Positions 12,570 to 23,376 of a stretch of DNA of 64,000 nt are shown one piece after another. This DNA comes from Chrysaora quinquecirrha (lineage: Eukaryota; Cnidaria; Scyphozoa; Semaeostomeae; Pelagiidae), in NCBI GenBank assembly GCA_014526335.1, contig JACTAT010000321.1, positions 721,438-785,437 of the forward strand, in the 5' to 3' direction. The notes under the pieces are model-generated. The model had not been told where the DNA came from and did no database searches. It saw only the letters and a list, made by a program, of their open reading frames with translations. A program made the position numbers and the translations under genes. How positions within the stretch are numbered: the first letter of the stretch is position 1; each line of letters starts with the position of its first letter.

Positions 12570-12963
12570 TAAGGTCTACTACTACAAATATTGTGCCAGC
12601 GCCAGCACCGCATTAGCACGTTTGTCAATGTAGACGTCGTCCCAGTGCTTCCGTCTCCGCTTTCACCACTTTCCAGAGGCTTCTGGTGAAGTAACTTCTT
12701 TTCTGTGCACCGAATTGGAGCGGAAAGGAAAATGGCGCGATATAGCTCTACACATTCTCTCTTTTTGCAGCACGGCCACAGCACAGCGTTTGTTTCAACA
12801 ACGTGCCAAAGCCGTGCTCGCAAACTCTGGTGCGGCAAAGTAGCCGTGCTAGTATTTAAGCACGGCATAAAAATCTATAATCTCTTCAGATGTGCTAGTG
12901 CCATACCAGAGTTAAAAATCCCGGCACGGCAAGACACTTGCACAACGTTTGTAGTAGGCCTTA
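12570..12963. mobile_element. Foldback/MITE-like element rich in GCACGGC/GCCGTGC
   Basis: The ends are inverted: left AAGGTCTACTACTAC plus AAATATTGTGC, right GCACAACGTTTGTAGTAGGCC. They match with a small indel. The interior repeatedly uses GCACGGC and its complement GCCGTGC (about 12771, 12813, 12846, 12861, 12924) and can fold on itself. GC content is higher than the flanks. No target-site duplication was confirmed. Confidence 0.4.
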
Positions 12964-13193
12964 TCTCTCTAGGAAAGGGGTAGGGGCATGATCATATCAT
13001 TTTCAGTCTGTCTCAAAAAGGTGGTGTTCATCACAGAAACACAAATGCTTTCACGCCAACTGTATTTAAGAAGGGCGCTAAAAATGAAATTAAGATCGAA
13101 TGAAGGGTAAGATCGAAATTACTGTACATTTCCTAACATAAGCTATCCATTTGTGGTACTTTAAGGTCCCGAATCACATGGGGTCCAAATAAG

Positions 13194-13424
13194 TTGGAGG
13201 GGGGTTCCAAAATTTGTGTGAAATATAATGATCTCAACAACACGGTAAAACTTAGAATCATTGGCAAAGCAAGATCTGTGTTTCACTTAGGGGTTTTGGA
13301 ATCTGTCTACATCAAAACCAAAACGCCGGTTCTGTGTAGACAGAAAGAGTTCGTTTTCTCACTTGGACTCTTCAAAAAATTCATTGGTCTTCCCGCTGTA
13401 TCCGACCAGCTGATTGGTGTTTAA
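13194..13424 (+). pseudogene. Penelope-like element ORF, C-terminal fragment
   Basis: The second half of this frame (VFHLGVLESVYIKTKTPVLC and RQKEFVFSLGLF) resembles the tail of GIY-YIG Penelope-like ORFs, where a 'K..ES.YI....P.LN/C.Q' segment follows the endonuclease. The reverse transcriptase and endonuclease cores are absent. About 110 bp downstream is a CTGATGA...GAAA hammerhead-like core, which such retroelements often carry in their terminal repeats. A different retroelement tail cannot be excluded. Confidence 0.4.
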
Positions 13425-13514
13425 AACACAATGCCAATTCAGCTTTTCGTTCTTTCTGATTGGTGCATTTCGAGCCACATCTGGGTATAAATTCCGCCTT
13501 AGTCTATTGTTTCG

Positions 13515-13558
13515 GTCTGTTTCTGACGTTCATACTCTGATGAGTGTCAGACGAAAAA
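13515..13558 (+). ncRNA. Hammerhead ribozyme-like core (degenerate)
   Basis: CTGATGA at 13537-13543 is separated by GTGTCAGAC from GAAA at 13553-13556, which is the hammerhead core order. GGTCTG upstream (13514-13519) can pair with CAGAC (13548-13552). Helix II is only about two base pairs in this reading, so activity is doubtful. Location after a Penelope-like C-terminus fits the known presence of hammerheads in such elements. Confidence 0.35.
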
Positions 13559-13599
13559 AGCTTTTAAGTAGGCCCGAAAATGATTCCACTGTTCATCGC

Positions 13600-14749
13600 A
13601 ATAAAAAAAAAAAAAACAATAATTCAGTACGGCATTGGAATGGGGAGACTGAATTTATACGGCAGAACACGATTATTTAAATGTGTTAAACGAGTTGTAA
13701 TGTAACAATTATTAAACGATTGTTGTAATGTAACATAACAACTGTATACTGATATGATTTGCAGGTCAGAGCGATTGAGCTCTTGTTTTGGGTTTGAAAT
13801 ATCGAAAACAGGGCTAACTTATTATTTTCTATCGGAAACTTAATGAACTTTAGTCCTCTTTCCCTTCTTCGATGTCGAAATCATGTTGATATTGTAATGT
13901 AGTTCTCCCTCATTAAAATCATGAATTCGACACCTTTAGCAAGTTTGAGTTAACCTGTAGGCACGATATTTTTTATTTTGTCAAGTCTTATAAATTGGTT
14001 TTCTCCGCTTCACCAGGAAAGGTTATTGTAAATTCTAATAGATAAAATCTACCAAAATTTTGAACAGGATTATTGTGATTTAAAACGGAGGAGCAATTCA
14101 CTCCTTGAAAATCTCGTATACCTTTTCTTAAAGTCCTATTTTTTCTCTGGAATCCCTTGGAAGTACTTTTGTTTAAATGGAAATCTTGTACGCCTTTTTG
14201 CAGAGTGAAATGCCCTTCATTTAAAAAGGCATTTTAAACAGAATAAAATTGTAATTCTTCCATGTTTTGGTATCATTTTGCATAAGATTCTAGAGGCCTT
14301 ATTTTCACAAATGATTAGCAAAATTTGCAAAACAATGAAACAAAATTTGTGCGAAATTCGCAAAGAAAACACCAAATTCGTATTTGAGTTCGTATTTGTA
14401 CAAATTTGCGTGAACTCATACAAAATTCGCATAGGTTAAGTTATTTATGGCCTGTACTGTAATGAATGCAAAATAGTGTAAAGAAAATTTAACAAGTGTC
14501 ATGCTGTTTAGAGAATCAAATCTTATATAACTTATATATTAGAAATCTTATATATTAGATAATCTTATAATTATCTGCATCAAATTTAACTGCAAAAGTT
14601 AAATTGCATGGCTGAATTAGAAACCTGCATGGTGAAGAGAGTTAGTTGAAATAATTATTGTAATTATTGTATTTATAATTACTGTACCTGGCTCTCCTTT
14701 TAATGACAGTGTTTGCCTCATGTATAAATATTCACACTGTTCTTGACAG
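13600..14749. other. No gene seen
   Basis: AT-rich. A 12-A run at 13604-13615 follows the Penelope-like 3' region and may be its tail. ORFs are short and featureless. 14525-14580 has repeated TTATATA motifs. Confidence 0.45.
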
Positions 14750-14978
14750 GAAAACGCCAAAGGTATAGACACCTATAGAGAAGAATTGGACAGGAAGGTA
14801 GTTTCTAAAGGTTTCTATGGCCTATATACTAAGGGTCCAATCAGAGAGAGAGGAATGACATGGAGTTTTAAGGGAAAATATGAAAATGCTTTGGATACCT
14901 TCATGGAAGAAATTGAGAAGAAAAGAACTTCTAAATTAGATCCCCATGTCAAGTGCACAGATGACTGTAGGAAGAGGG
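14750..14978 (+). CDS. Putative orphan internal exon, unknown protein
   Basis: The acceptor TGTTCTTGACAG (ending 14749) and a donor GGG|GTAGGT bound 229 nt of open frame. The product is hydrophilic and protein-like: ENAKGIDTYREELDRKVVSK, then GFYGLYTKGPIRERGMTWSF, then KYENALDTFMEEIEKKRTSK, ending with CTDDCRKRG. It contains two Cys and an NLS-like KKRTSK. No partner exon was found nearby. It could be a host exon or part of a decayed transposon gene. Family not recognised. Confidence 0.45.
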
Positions 14979-16526
14979 GTAGGTTTTATACTTCAAATAG
15001 AATACACCATTTTTTTCTATGAAAGTCGTTTATAAGAAACTCAGGATTGAGATATCAATCCTCGACCCAGAATTATAGGAAACTTGCATATGTCAACAAT
15101 CTTTATAATTATAAATTTGTCAAGCTTCTATTTTACAGAAAGCAATTAATGTGGATGTAGATTGTATTGCTTCCTCTATCTCTCAAATGTAGAGGTCAAT
15201 TACCTGGTTTGAGAGGATAAAATTTTGATCCCTTAGAAGCTGCTAACAAAAGAGTTTAATGACCCTGGTTACAAAATCTTATTTGAATTGAGTAAAGGAC
15301 GAGAATCCAAAAAGCCATACAGAAACAGCCTGCCATGTTGTTACTGTCATTCTTTTGTGATAGGAAACTGATTCAAACTGCAGTTTAGGGGTCCCTACTT
15401 ACACCAGCATTGTTCAACTAATAGTGTGTGGCCTATGAATAGGGTATCAGAGCTTTCACCGCCCCCAAACCCCACTCTAACAATGTTGCAATTTTATCAC
15501 AAATCTTACCTGGATTGCAAAGCTGTTCGTGAATCGTGAAAAATAATTTATTTGAATTTAATTCAAAAGAGTACCTACCATTGATGCATTCTCTTCTCAC
15601 AGCCGCCATTACAAGTAGTGGGCATTACAAATATGTCCGGTTAGTGTAAACTGACCGAAGAGCCTCAAAAACGAAAAAACCAAAGATTTACTATAAAAAC
15701 CCAAAAAATTTACTATACAGTTTTTCTTATTTTTCAGCATTAAAATTGGTAAATACATGGCTAAAACTCGCATTTTTCCTTTATTCAATGTGCTTTTCTT
15801 CTTGTAATAATCTTCTGATCTTATTTTACCGTTAATTAAAACCCGGAAATTTTTTATGCCGATCAATTCAGATTTAGAAGCCCTGTTTTACACTAACCAG
15901 ACATATTTTAGACATATTTGTGATACCCAACTTTCCAATCTTTCTGCTCCTCAGCCCGTTTCCTTCTTCAAACAGCACCTTGGAAGAGCACAAAGGAACT
16001 TTGTGATAATAAGATTGTCGTCATCACCCTCATGCTATTTTTGCTCATGCTCCTCAATCCGTGGAAGCAGTCAGATATCCTCGTGAACTGTGATAAGTCT
16101 CCCATCTCAGCAACAAGACTGATTACCTGAGTCACAGTTTTGCTATTCAATTCTATTGATGGACGCTCAAAAGCAGCCAATTTGAGCAATCTCCTTTTAG
16201 TGCTAGCCTCGGTGTTATGACTGATAACTCGTACTCTAAACTCCAATATTCCTTGAACTGACGTTTTTTTTCCTTATGACACTATGTCATTGGATAAATG
16301 GTCAAATTATTAAGACCTACCTGCCATACATACCTACATACATCCATACTTACATGATATACGTTATGAGGACTAGTATACATCACAGACATTATGGGGA
16401 AAATGTTTTTTTCATATATTTTGATAGTGAGGTCATGCACTTTGAAAATTGTTAGTGCAGGGTTTTCAGTAATACTAAACAGCATCTACCAAGACAAAAG
16501 AAATGCATCAAAATTTGTTTCGATAA
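14979..16526. other. No firm gene
   Basis: Short frames only. The minus-strand frame at 15968-16246 has moderate protein-like composition (RRLLKLAAFERPSIELNSK) but no recognisable family or splice support. Confidence 0.35.
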
Positions 16527-16635
16527 TTGTGGGGACACAGTATTTGTCGCATACATTGTGGGGACAATATAATTTTCGCCTACATTGTGGGGACAAAGTA
16601 TTTGTCACCTACATTGTGGGGACAATTATTGTTTT
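16527..16635 (+). repeat. Minisatellite of about 30 bp, four units
   Basis: The phrase ATTGTGGGGACA occurs four times (16527-16625), separated by CAGTATTTGTCGCATAC, ATATAATTTTCGCCTAC and similar spacers. The units alternate between two spacer types, suggesting a roughly 60-bp higher-order unit. Confidence 0.75.
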
Positions 16636-16964
16636 AAGTAATTGCCTTTTACAGGTAAAATAAAGTAGATCTGCAAGTCAAATATTTTGCCAGTAAGCTA
16701 TAAAAGAAACTGATTAGCAATATTTCAATCTGTAAACAATTTGTACAAATAAATGATTTGAATTATACCTAAGCACATAAATTTTTAATTGCACTAATAA
16801 GCGTAAAAGTGAAGAATAAAAGAAAAAATTGTCGCAATGGAAGCAGAGAATCATTGCTTTTTACGCATGCCTGTGGTTCAAACGAAGACCCCTATAAAAT
16901 GCATTTAGTGGTATGTCTAAGAATTCTTGGTATTGTAAATACTAGGCTGATTATTATTGCTTAC

Positions 16965-18002
16965 TATGAAACGCTTATGATTGATATCGCTTGAAGCAAA
17001 TTATCATTGGTTGCTCTGAATCGCTTCTCAATGAGATCAAGACCCATGTACCAATGCGCAAATAAGCTACATTAGGCTTTTTTCCATTAATTGGTATGAG
17101 AAAACTGCGAGTTAGGCAAAAAATAGTTCCCAACAGCAGCAGATTATCATTGCTTGCTCTGAAACGCTTTTGAATGAAATATAGACCCATGTACCAATGT
17201 GCAAATAAGCTACATTAGGCTTCTTTCCAGTAATAAGTATTAGAAAAGTGCAAGTTAGTCAAAAATTAGCCCCCAATAGAGGTGGATTATCATTGCTTGC
17301 TCTGAAACCCTTTTGAATGAGATCAAGACCCATGTAGCAATGCGCAAATGAACTACATTAGGCTTCTTTCCAGTAATAAGTATGAAAAAAGAGCGAGTTA
17401 GGCAAATAATAGTCCCCAATAGAAGGGGATTATTACTGCTTGCTCTGAAACGCTTTAGGATGAGATCAAGACCCATGTAGCAATGCGCAAATAAGCTACA
17501 TTAGGCTTCTTTCCAGTAATAAGTATGAAAAAAGAGCGAGTTAGGCAAATAATAGTCCCCAACAGCAGCGAATTATGATTGCTTCCTCTGAAACGCTTTT
17601 CAATAAGATCAAGACCCATGTAGCAATGCGCAAAAAAGCTACATTAGGATTCTTTCCAGTTATAAGTAAGAAAAAGTGCGAGTTAGGCAAAGAATAGTCC
17701 CCAACAGCAGCGAATTATGATTGCTTCCTCTGAAACGCTTTTCAATAAGATCAAGACCCATGTAGCAATGCGCAAAAAAGCTACATTAGGATTCTTTCCA
17801 GTAATAAGTATGAGAAAAGTGCGAGTTAGACAAAGAATAGTCCCCAACAGCAGCGAATTATGATTGCTTGCTCTGAAACGCTTTTCAATGAGATAAAGAC
17901 CCATGTACCAATGAGCAAATAAGCTACATTAGGCTTCTTTCGAGTAATAGGTATCAGAAAAGTGCAAGTTAGGCAAAAAATAGTCCCCAATAGAAGTGGA
18001 CT
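16965..18002 (+). repeat. Satellite array A, ~143-bp monomer, seven units
   Basis: The marker GACCCATGTA(C/G)CAATG recurs at 17041, 17183, 17327, 17470, 17613, 17755 and 17898, spacings 142-144 bp. Each unit contains TTGCTTGCTCTGAAACGC, AAGCTACATTAGG and TAGTCCCCAA. Divergence between units is visible but low. Short minus-strand ORFs inside follow the repeat and are not genes. It abuts a second, unrelated satellite at 18003. Confidence 0.93.
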
Positions 18003-19830
18003 ATTACGCTCATAGTCACTTTACAAAGCTTGGCCCCCATAGCAAACACTAACTAGCGCACGGGATGTAGCAGAAATCATTGGGTTGAAATATATGTTAT
18101 AAGAGCTGAAAGATCTTTGATAATAGAGCTTTGCTAAGCGCTTACGCTCAAAGTCACTTTACAAAGCTGGGCCCCCATAGCAAACACTAACTAGCGCACG
18201 GGATGTAGCAGAAATCATTGGGTTGAAATATATGTTATAAGAGCTGAAAGATCTTTGATAATAGAGCTATGCTAAGCGCTTACGCTCAAAGCCACTTTAC
18301 AAAGCTTGGCCCCCATAGCAAACACTAACTAGCGCCAGGGTTTTTTTTAGCGTGCAGTTCTACACAAAATGTGCAGTTCTAAAAATTTTTGTGCAGTTCT
18401 AAAAGATAAATTGTGCAGTTAGAATATTGTTGCTCTTAGCAAAACGACATGGTCTGGTAACAATGTTTTGCATGATATTTCAATTTGAGTCATAAAATGA
18501 CCACTAGAGGGATTCTAGAAACACGAAATTTTCAAAATTTTTCCATGCACCCCTACATGAGTGGATTTTGTCATATGTACGTCATCATAAGTAAATTCTA
18601 CCTTTTAAACTTTCCCTCCCATTCAAATGGGCTTGCCAAACCCCTAAGATACCGTATCATTTTTAAAGCATTTTTTAAAAATGATACGGTATCTATCTAT
18701 TCTGCTTCAGAGAATGAACAATCTTTCGGTTAACGTCTTCTCCCCTTACCAGCCATGCTGGCATATGAAGAGAATGTGCAGTTCTAAAATTTTCTTAAAA
18801 AAAACCCTGACTAGCGCACGGGACTTGGCTGAAATCATTGGGTTGAAATATATGTTATAAGAGCTGAAAGATGCTGGATAATAGAGCTATGCTAAGTGCT
18901 TACGCTCAAAGTCACTTTACAAAGCTTGGCCCCCATAGCAAACACTAACTAGCGCACGGGACTTGGCTGAAATCATTGGGTTGAAATATATGTTATAAGA
19001 GCTGAAAGATGCTTGATAATAGAGCTATGCTAAGTGCTTACGCTCAAAGTCACTTTACAAAGCTGGGCCCCCATAGCAAACACTAACTAGCGCACGGGAT
19101 GTAGCAGAAATCATTGCGTTAAAATATCTGTTATAAGAGCTGAAAGGTCATTGATAATAGAGCTATGCTAAGTGCTTACGCTCAAAGCCACTTTACAAAG
19201 CTGGGCCCCCATAGCAAACACTATCTAGCGCACGGGATGTAGCAGAAATCATTGCGTTGAAATATCTGTTATAAGAGCTGAAAGATCATTGATAATAGAG
19301 CTGTGCTAAGTGCTTACGCTCAAAGCCACTTTACAAAGCTGGGCCCCCATAGCAAACACTAACTAGCGCACGGGATGTAGCAGAAATCATTGGGTTGAAA
19401 TTTATGTTATAAGAACTGAAAGATCTTTGATAATAGAGCTATGCTAAGCGCTTACGCTCAAAGCCATTTTATAAAGCTGGGCAACAATAGCAAACACTAA
19501 CTAGCGCACGGGACGTAGCAGAAATCATTGGGTTGAAATATATGTTATAAGAGCTGAAAGGTCATAGATAATAGAGCTATGCTAAGCACTTACGCTCAAA
19601 GCCATTTTATAAAGCTGGGCTTCCATAGCAAACACTTACTAGCGCACGGGACGTCGCAGAAATCATTGGCTTGAAAAATATGTTATAAGAGCTGAAAGGT
19701 CATTGATAATAGAGCTATGCTAAGCGCTTATGCTCAAAGCCATTTTATAAAGCTGGGCCCCCATAGCAAACACTAACTAGCGCACGGGACTTGGCTGAAA
19801 TCATTGGGTTGAAATATATGTTATAAGAGC
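18003..19830 (+). repeat. Satellite array B, exact 138-bp monomer
   Basis: AGCAAACACT recurs at 18041, 18179, 18317, 18937, 19075, 19213, 19351, 19489, 19627 and 19765. Every spacing is exactly 138 bp except 18317 to 18937, where a 482-bp insertion (474-bp MITE plus 8-bp duplication) sits inside one monomer. Units share TTGGGTTGAAATATATG, TTATAAGAGCTGAAAG and CTAGCGCACGGGA. It ends abruptly near 19830. Confidence 0.95.
18336..18809. mobile_element. hAT-type MITE inserted in satellite B
   Basis: The element starts CAGGGTTTTTTTTA and ends TAAAAAAAACCCTG, perfect terminal inverted repeats. It is flanked by a perfect 8-bp duplication, ACTAGCGC (18328-18335 and 18810-18817). CAGGG...CCCTG ends with 8-bp duplications are the hAT signature. 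Removing 482 bp restores an exact 138-bp satellite unit. Subterminal GTGCAGTTCTAAAA motifs repeat at both ends. A near-perfect internal hairpin with AGATACCGTATCATTTTTA arms lies at 18647-18694. There is no coding capacity, so it needed a transposase in trans. Confidence 0.95.
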
Positions 19831-20143
19831 AGGAACTCTAGCCCCCCATCGGGGAAAATTCTCCCACTATCCGGGAAGTGCTGTTTGATGACTTTTTTGT
19901 TTTACTTTGCCTCCTTTCCGGTTGTTAATTAAGCTAAGATGGAACCTGAAAGGAGATTCGGCACCAAGAATATAGTAACAATAATGCAAGGAAAAACAAA
20001 CATCGCTCAGACCAACATCGATGTCTTAACCTTCTTGGCAAGAAAATATTAATAGAAGAAGAAGGAAAAAGGAACCCCGTCATCCTTATCAGAGCTTTAA
20101 AGCTATATTGCACTATATCGTGAAGCTAAAAAGTGCATTTTAT

Positions 20144-20300
20144 GAGCTAGAGCGTTTAACGCTGATTGCGTGCACGACACTAGTCTCGTCAGCTGAATGC
20201 GAGAGAAATGTCAGTTTGATGCGTCCAAAGAATCACTTGCAAACAGTAATGAAAAACGCTTTAAGATTTTAGATCCACAGTGAAAGGAAGGGATGTATTA
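20144..20300 (+). pseudogene. hAT transposase C-terminal dimerisation domain remnant
   Basis: The frame from 20144 reads ELERLTLIACTTLVSSAECE, then RNVSLMRPKNHLQTVMKNAL, a stop, then IHSER. This is the hAT C-terminal (Dimer_Tnp_hAT) signature with SSAECERNVS, the Lys/His spacing and the final helix. Only the domain's end survives, with at least one stop. It lies 1.3 kb from the hAT MITE, but no link between them is shown. The flanks are non-coding. Confidence 0.75.
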
Positions 20301-20809
20301 AGAGGGAGCTCGAGGGGGCCGCAACCCCCCAGTTTTTGACAAACAACCAAAAAATCGGCAATTATCAATTTATGGAAACTCCAAAATTGACTTCAATGCA
20401 ACACTCTAACAGTTGCACTACGCTTACTTTCTAGCATTTTGTGTGCGACAATGAGTGATTTTGTTAGGAAATTATCCCCCTCGGAAGTCGGAAGTCGCAT
20501 CTAAGGGCATCCAGTATAAAAATTTTTCTTTGGTAGTTTCCCATATTCTCGCTGGGGCTACACACCTTTGGCGTTCGCTGGATACCAACTTATCGGTCAA
20601 TTTGGCCCTGAAAGGGGAAGCAGAATTATTCTGGAAATGGTTGTCAATAGATTCAAAGCTATGCGTCGTCCTGGACCAATAAGGACCAACACGACATCAA
20701 GATAAGGAATCTATTCAAGAATAGATAAAAATATGCTTTTACGTTACAAGCCCCCTTGTCAGGGAGAGTAGCCCCCTAATCGGGCAAAGCCTAGCGCCAC
20801 CCCTTACGA
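20301..20809. other. No gene seen
   Basis: The short frame at 20455-20682 has no recognisable motif. No arrays. Confidence 0.4.
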
Positions 20810-21195
20810 GAATTACCATGTGAAATTGTGCGAGGGCACCGAAATGCATAAAAAAGATTTTCCTATTGAAGAACAATAGAGGGTGCTTTAGCAGACGAAA
20901 ATAACCATACGAAACTGTGCGAGGGCACCGACCGAAACCCATAAAAAACAGTCGTATGCAGAAGTTTTCCCCTGCGAAGATCAATAATGGGCACTTTAGC
21001 ATACGGGAATAACCATGTGAAATTGTTTGAGGGCACCAAACGCATAAAAACGGTCCTATGAACTAGTTTTTCCAATGACGAATTATAGGTGCACTTCAGC
21101 ATTGGGAAATAGCCTTGCGAAAGTTTGTGAGGAACCAAACGCATAAAAACGGTCCTATTAATTAGTTTTCTTATTGAAGAGCAATAGGGGCCCTT
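20810..21195 (+). repeat. Degenerate ~100-bp tandem repeat, four units
   Basis: GAGGGCACC(G)...GCATAAAAA recurs at 20832, 20921, 21029 and (as GAGGAACC) 21129. Each is followed by a TTTTCC...GAAGA(A/T)CAATA block and CTTTAGCA. Units vary from 89 to 108 bp and are strongly diverged, so the array is old. Confidence 0.75.
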
Positions 21196-21199
21196 TAGC

Positions 21200-22055
21200 C
21201 TATTATTAAATCCAATAATTGGATGTACCTACCTTATGAAGATATTTTATCATTCTGCAAGTCCATCCAAACATACATACCTACCTACCCATAGATCTCG
21301 AAGTCTGAAAATGAAGAATCCTAAACCCTATTTGAAAATGAAGACGACAGGGACATTACAGGACAGACACTACCATACTTAACCTGAAATTGTGTGGTTG
21401 ATTTTCGCTTTCTTTCTCGATTTCGCGAGGACTGAAGACCATTTGTGATCTTTATAATAGAACTGGGGCTGAGCACAGGCGGGCACAGGCGCAAAAAACA
21501 CTCTTGCATAATGAGTGACGTCACATACTTACTACACTTAATAGGTATTCAAGACTCTGTTCCCCATGCTCCTACTATTGATTTGTTTACTTTGAATTTA
21601 TAATGGAGCAAAACTGCTGCAGAACACATTTTTATAAGAAAGCACCTATATGAAGCTATAAAGAAAATCTACTATAGCACTAAGAAGGAAGCAAAGCAAA
21701 GAAGCTAAGAAAATATTTCAGCGTTAAAATTCAGCTTTACATTTAATGATCTAAATTTTTAAAGCTTAAGGAAAAAAAACCCAAAACTTATAATACTTGG
21801 GGTCAATCCTGGGAAATATCCTTTCAGTATTTTGACTGCTAAAACATGGCACAGACACTGAGAAAAAGCAACTAGAGCTGAGCTTTTGTTACAATTTTGG
21901 TGACATAACTTTATGTGTTCTTTATACAGTAAATTCTTGCAAACTTGTAAATTACATTGAAAAGAACAGAAATAAGAGGTTGTAGGGCATAGCAGTCAAT
22001 CTCTGAGAGCATAAATACTGGGAGTTGAACAACTCTTGAGAGGTGGACCAAAGTC
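21200..22055. other. No gene seen
   Basis: Short stop-rich frames. No array or inverted repeat noticed. Confidence 0.4.
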
Positions 22056-22588
22056 CAGTTGCTTATTGAAAAAGTGTACTGTATTGTCAGTTCCTTTTGC
22101 AAAAATAAGTGTATGTGTCCAGCAATAAATAATAACTTGACTTTAACAGGGTTAGCTGATGTGATAGTATTAGCCAGAAATTCAGAAGTTGTGATAATGG
22201 ATTGTGAAGATGATGAAGAAGAAGTATTGGTATGCAACAAAGACACTGGTGAGATGTGAAAAATTCTGGTCCAGGGGAATTCTGCGCTTTGTCAGGGGTG
22301 GTGGTCATATTAAAAAATGGTTCCCTATATACAAGTAAGATTGTAGTCATGAATGCTGCAAAGTTTTTTTTGCCATTTATTCAAAAAAAAGATATGTTAT
22401 TTAGTTATATGGTACAAGTATTTGGTAAGAAACTAATGAGAAAGAGAAAGAAAATTCATAAATTGACAACAATTGCAGAAAAGGCAATAGAATATCTATG
22501 CAGAAAGAAAACTCATTTACCAACAAGCTTTAATGAGGTTATAGTTGCACAGGTATGTTCTCTTTGTAAATTTATGTTGTTGGAATAA
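22056..22588 (+). pseudogene. Degraded ORF pair upstream of KDZ-like fragment
   Basis: Two overlapping frames carry protein-like sequence: TGLADVIVLARNSEVVIMDC in the first (to 22259) and SGVVVILKNGSLYTSKIVV, then AEKAIEYLCRKKTHLPTSF, in the second (to about 22552). The first ends DDEEEVLVCNKDTGEM. A donor-like CAG|GTATGT at 22552 and an acceptor TTTCAG at 22614 suggest an intron before the next segment. It is likely the upstream part of the same transposon gene as 22615-23055, but no domain was recognised here. Confidence 0.35.
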
Positions 22589-22614
22589 AGAAACAATAAC
22601 TATACCAATTTCAG

Positions 22615-23055
22615 GTCTGAACCACCAAGTCAAGATTTCTTGATAACAATTCAATACTTTTATCAGCGTTTAAAAGACAAAGATGTATCAGAATGGGAGA
22701 AATTCGGTCTTTGCTATGACAACATGTGTAATGTAGACAGGTTGAAGGTTGGAAGAAAACCATTGCCATTTCCAGAGCCATATGACAAGATGTGGCTCTC
22801 AATTGGAATGTATGTTGATGATCTACATTTGGGTAACCACAAACGTCCCGAATGTAGAGTCAAGTATTCGACACAGAACCTTCGTGATGAGTGGCCAGAT
22901 TTTCACACACCTGTCTGTGAGCAGACCTTTATGTGCTTCCAAAATCAAAAAGATTTTGTATGACATGCCAAAGAGGCGTTTCCTGTTCTATTATCATTGA
23001 ATGGTTGTGCTGGGAAACAAATATACAGAAAAATGTTATATTAATGGGATAAAGC
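22615..23055 (+). pseudogene. KDZ-like transposase, C-terminal part, frameshifted
   Basis: After an acceptor at 22614, one frame reads GLCYDNMCNVDRLKVGRKPL, then WLSIGMYVDDLHLGNHKRPE, then C, and ends with PVCEQTF (to about 22925). A frameshift leads to KKILYDMPKRRFLFYYH in another frame. The order D..H..NH....C...Y....EQTF...M...F.F matches the C-terminal part of KDZ-type transposases and related multi-copy genes. The shift and a later stop make it a pseudogene. The remaining domain lies outside this copy. Confidence 0.5.
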
Positions 23056-23127
23056 TACCGCTGTGAAGCCTTAAAGTAAAAAAACAATTAGAAGGAATTA
23101 CAAACTAATGATCAAGATAAGCAGTTT

Positions 23128-23362
23128 AAAACAGCACAATTTTTGAAAAAGATTCAGTACCATGAAGAGAGAGACAATTTTACGACGTTTCGGGCATTAC
23201 CCTTTATCAAGTCAACTCGGGCATTACCTTTTATCAAGACTTGATAAAGGGTAATGCCTGAAACATCGTAAAATTGTCTCTCTCTTCATGGTACTGAATC
23301 TTTTTCAAAAATTGTGCTGTTTTATTCATTCTTATGTACCACACGCTACACCTTTATATTAT
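23128..23362. mobile_element. 235-bp palindromic insertion with 14-bp target duplication
   Basis: Two 86-bp arms (23128-23213 and 23238-23323) are near-perfect inverse copies, followed by a 39-bp tail ending TTTATATTAT. AAGATAAGCAGTTT directly flanks the unit (23114-23127 and 23363-23376), a perfect 14-bp target duplication. The arm motif TTGATAAAGGGTAATGCC...GAAAC recalls the 3' terminal stem of Penelope-like elements. A severely 5'-truncated inverted retro-insertion is the favoured reading; a foldback DNA element is the alternative. Confidence 0.85.
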
Positions 23363-23376
23363 AAGATAAGCAGTTT

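Noticed and set aside
16965..17904. Family of 73-aa minus-strand proteins (ILIKRFRAS-type)
   Set aside because: They recur once per 143-bp satellite unit and have no independent coding evidence.
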